This document shows, one piece after another, positions 50,633 through 56,498 of a stretch of DNA of 56,498 nt. The translations under genes and the position numbers were made by a program. Numbering within the stretch: position 1 is the first letter of the stretch; the number at the start of each line of letters is the position of its first letter. The notes under the pieces were generated by a model that ran no database searches, had not been told where the DNA came from, and saw nothing but the letters and a program-made list of their open reading frames with translations. The stretch is from Actinomadura sp. 6K520 (GTDB lineage: Bacteria > Actinomycetota > Actinomycetes > Streptosporangiales > Streptosporangiaceae). Location: contig NZ_SMLC01000035.1 in assembly GCF_004349245.1 (NCBI RefSeq), positions 1 to 56,498 on the forward strand. The letters are read 5' to 3'.

Positions 50633-51419
50633 CCTGCGGGACGGTCTCCAGCCGCGCGAAGTCGGCGCTGATCTCCCCCGCCGTGTGCAGCAGCAGCGGC
50701 AGGTGCTCCTCCAGGAGCCGCTCGACGGGCGTCTCGGCGGCGTGGGTGTTGACGTTGATGCCCGCGATGACCTTCCCGGAGCCGTCCCGCAGCGGCGCCG
50801 CCACCGAGCGGATGCCGCGGGCGAGCTGCTCGTCGGTCATCGCCCACCCGCGCGCCCGGACCTCGCGCAGCTCCGCGTCGCGCTCGGCCCGGGACGGCCG
50901 GACGCGCGGCTCCAGGCCGGAGCGGGTCGGCTCGGCCAGGATCCGGTCGACCTCCGCGGCGTCCAGCGCCGCGAGCTGGACCTTGCCGAGCGAGGTCTGC
51001 AGGGCCGGGAAGCGCGTGCCGATCTGCACCGTCAGCGCGACGATCTTCGGGACGGCGACGCGGGCGACGTACACGATGTCGGACCCGTCGAGCTGCGCGA
51101 TCGAGCACGACTCGCCGGTCCGTTCCACGAGGCGCTCCATGTGCGGGCGGGCGACGTCCCAAAGCCCCATCGACCGGACGTAGGAGACACCGAGGTCGAG
51201 CACGCGGGGGGTGAGGGCGTATCCTCCGTCCTCGACGCGCACGTAGCCGAGTTCGCGGAGGGTCAGCAGGATGCGGCGGGCGGTCGGCCGGGCCAGGCCG
51301 GCGGCCTCGGCGACCTGCGCCAGCGACATCACGGGCCGCCGCGCCTCGAAGGCGGTGATGACGTCGAGACCCCGGGCCAGTGCCTCGATGAAATCCGGTC
51401 CGGTGCCTTCCCGTGGCAT
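50610..51419 (-). CDS. IclR-family regulator
   Basis: A 269-residue regulator with an N-terminal winged helix (MSLAQVAEAAGLARPTARRI, TLRELGYVRVEDGGYALTPR) and a GAF-like effector domain (SCSIAQLDGSDIVYVARVAV, FPALQTSLGKVQLAALD, VIAGINVNTHAAETP). The PcaR/PobR branch of this family controls aromatic-acid catabolism and has the same layout. It is convergent with the dioxygenase operon and divergent from the paaX gene. It is the best candidate for operon control. Confidence 0.9.
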   Translation of the reverse strand: MPREGTGPDFIEALARGLDVITAFEARRPVMSLAQVAEAAGLARPTARRILLTLRELGYVRVEDGGYALTPRVLDLGVSYVRSMGLWDVARPHMERLVERTGESCSIAQLDGSDIVYVARVAVPKIVALTVQIGTRFPALQTSLGKVQLAALDAAEVDRILAEPTRSGLEPRVRPSRAERDAELREVRARGWAMTDEQLARGIRSVAAPLRDGSGKVIAGINVNTHAAETPVERLLEEHLPLLLHTAGEISADFARLETVPQVTRPAAG

Positions 51420-51577
51420 CGATCATCCCCTCGCCGTTCACACCCGTCGGATGTCCATCATACGGACACCTGACCGGCACGTGGGCGACGCCCCGCACGG
51501 CAAACATTTGATTGAAAACTGTCGCGCGTCAATATTTCATCTAATAATCTGGCCCGAGGACGACGAGAGGACGACGG

Positions 51578-52426
51578 ATGACCGCCGAGCAGGACGCGTC
51601 CCCGAACCCGCGGCCGCGCGTCCGCGCTCCGCAGCAACTGCTGTTCAGCTTCCTCGGCTCGCTCGTCCTCGACCGCGGGTATCCGCCGATCAGCTCCCGG
51701 GTGTTCCTGCACCTGCTCGGCGACCTCGGGGTGGCGGAGGCGGCCGCGCGCGCCACCCTCGCGCGGATGACGCGCAAGGGCCTGCTCGCCCGCGTCCGGG
51801 AGGGCCGCACCGCCCGGTTCTCCCTCACCCCGTGGGCCGAGGACCTGCTCCGCGAGGCCAAGCCCCGGGTCGACTCCCCCGCGCCGTTCACCCACCCGGA
51901 CGGCGAGTGGACGCTGCTCAGCTACTCGATGCCGGAGAGCCGCCGCGACCTGCGCCACCAGATCCGCGCCCGGCTGACCTGGGCGGGGTTCGGCGGGCTG
52001 CGCGACGGGCTGTGGATCGCGCCCGGCCGCGCCGACATCGCCGCCATCTTCCAGGGCCCCGAGTTCGCCGGGCTGGCCGAACTGGCCGACGGGTTCTACT
52101 CCGTCCCGGTGGAGGGCACCGACGTGCCGAGGCTCCTGCACCGCGCCTGGGACGTCGGCGCCATCCGCGCCGAGCACGAGTCGTTCATCGCCGCCTGGAC
52201 GCCCGACCGCGCGCAGGCGGGGCATGCGCTGACCCGCCTCACCCTCCTCGGCGCCGACTGGCTGCAGGTGCTGCGCACCGACCCCGGCCTGCCCGCCGAG
52301 CACCTCCCGGACGGCTGGCCCTCCGCCGAGTCCACCGCCCTGTACCGGGAGCGGTTCGCCGCGCTCGCGCCGGACGCGGCCGGCGAACTGCGCAGGCTGC
52401 TGGAGGCCGACGCCGGCCGGCGCTGA
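51578..52426 (+). CDS. PaaX-family regulator
   Basis: A 282-residue protein with the PaaX N-terminal HTH (QQLLFSFLGSLVLDRGYPPI, AAARATLARMTRKGLLARVR), the central domain (WTLLSYSMPESRRDLRHQIR) and C-terminal domain (LLTRLTLLGADWLQVLRTDP-like segment). PaaX represses phenylacetyl-CoA catabolism in proteobacteria; actinomycete homologues control diverse aromatic or CoA-thioester pathways. The A/T-rich 158-bp region between it and iclR contains a TTGA/TCAA-bearing stretch (about 51509-51535) that may hold both promoters. Confidence 0.86.
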   Translation: MTAEQDASPNPRPRVRAPQQLLFSFLGSLVLDRGYPPISSRVFLHLLGDLGVAEAAARATLARMTRKGLLARVREGRTARFSLTPWAEDLLREAKPRVDSPAPFTHPDGEWTLLSYSMPESRRDLRHQIRARLTWAGFGGLRDGLWIAPGRADIAAIFQGPEFAGLAELADGFYSVPVEGTDVPRLLHRAWDVGAIRAEHESFIAAWTPDRAQAGHALTRLTLLGADWLQVLRTDPGLPAEHLPDGWPSAESTALYRERFAALAPDAAGELRRLLEADAGRR

Positions 52427-52591
52427 CGGCCTCGCGGGAACGCCGGGCGGGCACCGCGCGCTGAACCCGGGCGGCGGTGCGGCCGTACCTCTGGCGGGCG
52501 GGCACCAACCGGACCCGGCCAGCGGACGACACCGGTCGGACGCCGCCTCCCGGCCACGGCGGACGTCCCCTGCGCGCGAGGAGCACCTTCC

Positions 52592-53881
52592 GTGTCAACG
52601 GACTCGATCGATCCGAGCCTGCTGCGCAAGAACGCGCACAGCCCGTCCTTCTTCGCCCTCCGGCGGGCGTCGTCGGGGCGGCAGGACCTGGTCGACTTCT
52701 GCATCCCCTGCAACCCCTACTTTCCGACGCCCGGGATGTTCTCCCAGCTCGCGGGGGCCATGGAGCAGATCCTCAAGTACTACCCGAGCGACGCCGACAC
52801 GATCACCGCCGAGCTGTGCTCGGTGCTCGGGCACAACCCGCAGACGGTGGTGATGGGCAACGGGTCCACGGAGCTGATCACCTGGCTCGACCACCTGCTG
52901 GTCCGGGAGAGCCTCGCCACGCCGATCCCGACGTTCGGGCGCTGGACGGACCAGCCGCTGGAGACCGGCAAGCGCGTCGACATGTTCCAGCTCCACGAGA
53001 TGCGCGGTTTCGAGTTCGACGTGGACGCGTTCGTGCACTTCGTCCGCACCCGCGGGTCGCGGGCCGCGGTCGTCTGCAACCCGAACAACCCCGACGGCGG
53101 CTACGTCCCGCGGCGCGAGGTCGTCCGGCTGCTGGACCTGCTGATCGACCTGGACCTGGTCGTGGTGGACGAGTCGTTCCTGGACTTCGTGGACGCCGAG
53201 CCGCACACCAGCGTCGCCGACGAGGCGCGCATCCGGCCCAACGTGGTCGTGCTGAAGAGCCTCGGCAAGAACTTCGGCCTGCACGGCATCCGGTTCGGCT
53301 ACATGGTGGCGAACCCCGCGCTGGCGCAGCTGGTCCGGACGGCGCTGCCGAAATGGAACCTGAACTCCTTCGCTGAGGTCGTGGTGTTCCTGCTGCGCGA
53401 GCACGGCGCGGAGTACCGCGAGAGCCTGCGGCTGCTGTCCCGGGACCGGATGATGATGGCGCAGCAGCTCGCGGCGCTGCCGGGGCTGAAGGTCTTCCCG
53501 TCGCAGGGCAACTTCATCATGATCAAGCTCCCGGACGGCCGGGACGGCGTCGCGCTCCGCGACCACCTCATCTCCCATCACGGCGTGTTCATCCGCGAGT
53601 GCGGCAACAAGCTGGGGTCCACGAGCCAGTTCGTGCGGCTGGTCGTCCGGCCGCAGCAGGACGTGCAGCGCCTGCTGATCGGCCTCGGCTCCTACCTGTA
53701 CGGCACCGCCGCCGAGGCGCCGCCCGACAACGTGGTGTCCCCCGGGCACGGCTGGGGCGAGCCGGCGCGGCCCGGCGGGGCCGGCGCGCCCGGGGAGCCG
53801 GACATCCCGGCGGCGAGCCGATTCACCGAGCACGCGCACTCCGAGCCCCTCGCCCACGAGGATTTCCGAGCCGCCATTTAG
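52592..53881 (+). CDS. PLP-dependent class I/II aminotransferase (HisC-like)
   Basis: A 429-residue fold-type I aminotransferase: MGNGSTELITWLDHLLV, CNPNNPDGGYVPR (Asn for PLP), VVVDESFLDF (Asp for the pyridine N) and Lys226 in SLGKNFGLHGIRFGY. The residues and length fit histidinol-phosphate aminotransferase-like or CobD/threonine-phosphate decarboxylase-like enzymes. The last 55 residues (from about PPDNVVSPGHGWGEPARPGG) are an extra Gly/Pro-rich tail. GTG start, GAGGAG eight bases upstream. A P450 gene follows after 139 bp, so a small tailoring unit is possible. Confidence 0.85.
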   Translation: MSTDSIDPSLLRKNAHSPSFFALRRASSGRQDLVDFCIPCNPYFPTPGMFSQLAGAMEQILKYYPSDADTITAELCSVLGHNPQTVVMGNGSTELITWLDHLLVRESLATPIPTFGRWTDQPLETGKRVDMFQLHEMRGFEFDVDAFVHFVRTRGSRAAVVCNPNNPDGGYVPRREVVRLLDLLIDLDLVVVDESFLDFVDAEPHTSVADEARIRPNVVVLKSLGKNFGLHGIRFGYMVANPALAQLVRTALPKWNLNSFAEVVVFLLREHGAEYRESLRLLSRDRMMMAQQLAALPGLKVFPSQGNFIMIKLPDGRDGVALRDHLISHHGVFIRECGNKLGSTSQFVRLVVRPQQDVQRLLIGLGSYLYGTAAEAPPDNVVSPGHGWGEPARPGGAGAPGEPDIPAASRFTEHAHSEPLAHEDFRAAI

Positions 53882-54020
53882 GTAATGGCCGAAATGAAAT
53901 CGGCGGGCAATTACCCAAGTTGATCTAGCCGGACGGACGGGCCGCGCCCTACGTTGGCAGCGTCGCCTTTCACACGCCGCCATTCACGGCGCGTTCCGAC
54001 CCGACCTCTGGAGAGATCCG

Positions 54021-55235
54021 ATGGAGAATCCGTACGTCCTCGACCCCACGGGCGCCGATGTGATGGGGGAGGCCGCGAAACTGCGGGAAAGGGGGCCGGT
54101 GACGCCGGTGGAACTCCCCGGCGGCGTGGCCGCGTGGGCGGTGACGGGGCAGGAGGAGCTCAGGGGCCTGCTGGCCGATCCGATGGTGTCGAAGAACCCG
54201 AACCTGCACTGGACCGCCTGGATCGACGGCGAGATCCCGCCGGACTGGCCGCTGGCCCTGTGGGTGTCGGTGCAGAACATGTTCACCGCCTACGGCGACG
54301 ACCACCGCCGGCTCCGCACGATCATCTCCCGGGCGTTCACACCGCGGCGCACCGAGGCGCTGCGGCCGGCCGTGGCGGAGATCACCCGCGACCTCGTGGA
54401 AGCGCTGGCCGCGGCACCGGGCGGGCGGGCCGACCTGCGCGAGGAGTTCGCCTACCCGCTGCCGATCGAGGTGATCTGCCGGCTGTTCGGCGTCCCGGAC
54501 GAGACCCGGCCGACCCTGCGCCGCTGCGTCGACGGCGTGTTCAACACGGCGCTGACGGCCGAGCAGTCCCTCGCCAACCAGCAGGAGATGTACGGCATCC
54601 TGCAGGACCTCGTCGAGTTCCGGCGCCGCGAGCCCGCCGACGACCTGGCGGGCGTGCTGATCTCCACGCGGGACGAGGAGGGCTCGCGGCTCAGCGAGAA
54701 CGAGCTGGTGGACACGCTGATCCTGATGATCTCCGCCGGTCACGAGACCACCGTGAACCTGCTCGACCAGGCGATCCTCGCGATGCTGACGCACCCGGAG
54801 CAGTACGCGCGGGTCCGGTCCGGCGAGGTGCCGTGGGACGAGGTGATCGAGGAGACGCTGCGCTGGCAGGCGCCCGTGGCGAACCTGCCGCTGCGCTACG
54901 CCGTCGAGGACATCGAGGTCGGCGGCGTGACGATCCGGAAGGGCGAGGCGATCCTCGCCGGCTACGCCGCGGCCGGCCGCGACCGCGCCCTGCACGGTGA
55001 CGACGCCGACGCGTTCGACATCACCCGCGCCGACAAGGAGCACCTCTCGTTCGGCTACGGGGTGCACTTCTGCGTGGGCAAGCACCTCGCGCGGATGGAG
55101 GCCGAGATCTCCCTTCCGGCGCTGTTCGGCCGCTTCCCCGATATGACGCTCGCCGTCGACCCGGGCGAACTGCGCCAGGTGGAATCGTTCATCACCAATG
55201 GCCACCGGGAACTGCCGGTCGACCTGAATTCCTGA
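54021..55235 (+). CDS. Cytochrome P450
   Basis: A 404-residue bacterial P450 (CYP105/107-like size): I-helix ISAGHETTVNLL, K-helix EETLRWQ (ExxR), and heme-binding FGYGVHFCVGKHLARME with Cys351. The N-terminus MENPYVLDPTGADVMGEA is typical. It needs ferredoxin/reductase partners not present in the window. ATG with GGAG before GATCCG. It could serve a secondary metabolite or a xenobiotic/steroid pathway; the LLM gene with a KstR-type site 12 kb away hints at the latter, weakly. Confidence 0.93.
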   Translation: MENPYVLDPTGADVMGEAAKLRERGPVTPVELPGGVAAWAVTGQEELRGLLADPMVSKNPNLHWTAWIDGEIPPDWPLALWVSVQNMFTAYGDDHRRLRTIISRAFTPRRTEALRPAVAEITRDLVEALAAAPGGRADLREEFAYPLPIEVICRLFGVPDETRPTLRRCVDGVFNTALTAEQSLANQQEMYGILQDLVEFRRREPADDLAGVLISTRDEEGSRLSENELVDTLILMISAGHETTVNLLDQAILAMLTHPEQYARVRSGEVPWDEVIEETLRWQAPVANLPLRYAVEDIEVGGVTIRKGEAILAGYAAAGRDRALHGDDADAFDITRADKEHLSFGYGVHFCVGKHLARMEAEISLPALFGRFPDMTLAVDPGELRQVESFITNGHRELPVDLNS

Positions 55236-55347
55236 GGCCGGGAACCGCCGTCTCGTTCGTTTTCCCGGCCGCCCGGCGCGAAAGGCCGGGGAAACGGCGG
55301 GATCGGCGCGGTTTTCGTCCGCCTCGCCGTTTCGGACGGGCCGTTTC

Positions 55348-56301
55348 TCAGGTGGCCCGGCGGGCGCGGGCCCGGCGCTTTCCCTCGTGCATGGCCTGCA
55401 CCCGCGCGACCGGGATGGTGTGGCCCTCCTCGATCAGCCCGGGCGGGAGCTCCTGCGGGGGCGGCATGAGGTCGGCCCACGGGTCCCGCCCGGCGAGCAG
55501 GCCCGCGGCGTTCCGGAGGGTGAGGCCGGCGGGGGCGACGCCGTCGAGGTCGTCCCACGGCACGGGGAACGAGACCGGCGTGCCGGGGCGGATCCGCGGG
55601 CTGTAGGCGGCCACCACGGTCGCCCCGCCGGCGCGCGTGGAGTCGAGGAACACCTTGCCGCCGCGGTCCTCGCGGATGAAGGCCGTGGTGGCGAAGTCGG
55701 GGTCGAGGCGCTCGGCGCGGGCCGCGAGGGCGCGGGTGGCGGCGGCCACGTCGTCGGCGGGCGCGCGGCCGTCCAGCGGCACGAACACGTGGACGCCCTT
55801 CGCGCCGCTGGTCTTGACCGCCCCGGCCAGCCCGGAGGCGTCCATCGCCGACCGGACGAGGCGGGCGGCGCGGACGGCGGCGCCGAAGTCGTCCGGGGTG
55901 GGCGGGTCGATGTCGACGACCAGATGGGTCGGCCGGTCCCAGGCGGCGTCGCGGAAGAGGGGCGGGTGGTACTCGACCGCGCGCTGGTTGGCGAACCAGA
56001 GCAGCGTGCGGCGGTCGTCGCACAGCGCGTATGACACCTCGCGCTGGGACGTCTCCGCCCAGACCGTCACGCGCCGCACCCAGGACGGGGTGTACTTCGG
56101 GAGGTTCTTCTGCATGAAGGGCTGCTGGCCCCGCAGCACGCGCTTGACCGACAGCGGCCGCCCGGCGAGCTGCGGGAGGATGCGGTCGGCGACGGCGTCC
56201 AGGTAGTCGACCAGGTCGCGCTTGGTCGCCTCGGCGCCCTCGAACAGGGGCTGGTCGAGGTTCGTCAGGCGGACTCCGTCACGTTCCTCATCGGCGCTCA
56301 C
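55348..56301 (-). CDS. LigD-type polymerase/primase domain protein
   Basis: A 317-residue stand-alone polymerase domain of the LigD (NHEJ) AEP superfamily: VKRVLRGQQPFMQKNLPKYT, the metal motif VVDIDPP (Asp130, Asp132), KTSGAKGVHVFVPL and VSFPVPWDDLDGV. The nuclease and ATP-ligase domains of LigD are missing, as in actinomycetes with split NHEJ genes. It adds nucleotides at broken DNA ends together with Ku and a ligase. Start is GTG at 56301. Ku is not in the window. Confidence 0.92.
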   Translation of the reverse strand: MSADEERDGVRLTNLDQPLFEGAEATKRDLVDYLDAVADRILPQLAGRPLSVKRVLRGQQPFMQKNLPKYTPSWVRRVTVWAETSQREVSYALCDDRRTLLWFANQRAVEYHPPLFRDAAWDRPTHLVVDIDPPTPDDFGAAVRAARLVRSAMDASGLAGAVKTSGAKGVHVFVPLDGRAPADDVAAATRALAARAERLDPDFATTAFIREDRGGKVFLDSTRAGGATVVAAYSPRIRPGTPVSFPVPWDDLDGVAPAGLTLRNAAGLLAGRDPWADLMPPPQELPPGLIEEGHTIPVARVQAMHEGKRRARARRAT

Positions 56302-56365
56302 AGGCCCAGCTTCGCACGGGCCACCGACAAAGCGCCCCGGATGGTGCGGCGGCGGGACGTCCCCC

Positions 56366-56498
56366 TCAGCGGGGCCGCCAGGGGGATTCCGGGGAGGTCG
56401 GCCGGGCGTCGGCCGTCACCTGGAGTGCGTAGGTCGGGGACGCGGCGCCGTCGAGGGGGCCGAGGTAGCCGTGGCCGGTCAGGTGGCACCAGGCGGGG
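56366..56498 (-). CDS. C-terminal end of an unidentified protein, 5' part outside the window
   Basis: The frame open to the window edge reads PAWCHLTGHGYLGPLDGAAS and ALQVTADARPTSPESPWRPR before a stop at 56366. It looks like real coding sequence (no rare codons, third-position G/C) and is co-directional with the LigD-type gene about 65 bp downstream. Only about 43 codons are visible, too little to name a family. Confidence 0.4.
   Translation of the reverse strand, partial: PAWCHLTGHGYLGPLDGAASPTYALQVTADARPTSPESPWRPR

Overview
The window is high-GC actinomycete chromosome. A filamentous, sporulating lineage is suggested by an SsgB-type sporulation protein, type 2 BREX (Pgl) genes, the DUF397/XRE-DUF5753 pair, an F420-dependent LLM oxidoreductase, polyphosphate glucokinase and a stand-alone LigD polymerase domain. 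The Streptosporangiales/Thermomonosporaceae (Actinomadura-like) look fits, but I could not test taxonomy.

Region 1 (1-19.8 kb) is a damaged accessory island next to a tRNA. Read right to left on the minus strand it keeps the canonical type 2 BREX order, but only in pieces: pglW (nearly complete), the last quarter of pglX (frameshifted), no pglY, a roughly 78-codon tail of pglZ, then brxD and brxHI, which are intact and still translationally coupled. The missing core is occupied by an HNH nuclease gene with a possible base-sensing N-terminal domain, two small hypothetical genes, an XRE-DUF5753/DUF397 pair and a frameshifted phosphotransferase gene. Further right are a 5'-truncated NucA/NucB nuclease domain, a hypothetical gene, a decayed MBL-fold hydrolase and about 1.3 kb without recognisable genes. 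An excisionase-like gene and a tyrosine integrase follow, and the integrase ends about 190 bp from the 3' end of tRNA-Val(CAC). This is the usual layout of an island integrated at a tRNA.

Region 2 (19.8-30 kb) is core-like: a PGPGW membrane protein, ssgB, soluble transhydrogenase, a TetR/SDR/SMR efflux unit with a palindromic operator, ppgK, a GH38 alpha-mannosidase, a class IV aminotransferase/ADC lyase, an ArsR-type regulator and a tRNA-Gly/Cys/Val cluster. A 78-bp-period tandem repeat carrying GC-rich hairpins follows the tRNAs.

Region 3 (30.3-41 kb) holds an Lrp regulator divergent from a branched-chain 2-oxoacid dehydrogenase operon (E1alpha, E1beta, E2, with 4-bp overlaps), a small secreted protein/MoxR/DUF58/VWA operon, an HtrA-like protease without PDZ, and an OmpR-type two-component system.

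Region 4 (41-52.4 kb) looks catabolic. It has an F420-LLM oxidoreductase directly behind a KstR-type palindrome, a methyltransferase, a SnoaL-like protein, a MetE-like methyltransferase, an amidohydrolase, and a tight five-gene operon (family III CoA-transferase, citrate-synthase-like lyase, LigB, LigA, quinone-oxidoreductase-like) bordered by IclR and PaaX regulators. The operon suggests meta-cleavage of an aromatic acid followed by CoA activation and retro-Claisen cleavage. Region 5 (52.6-56.5 kb) has an aminotransferase, a P450 and the LigD polymerase domain.
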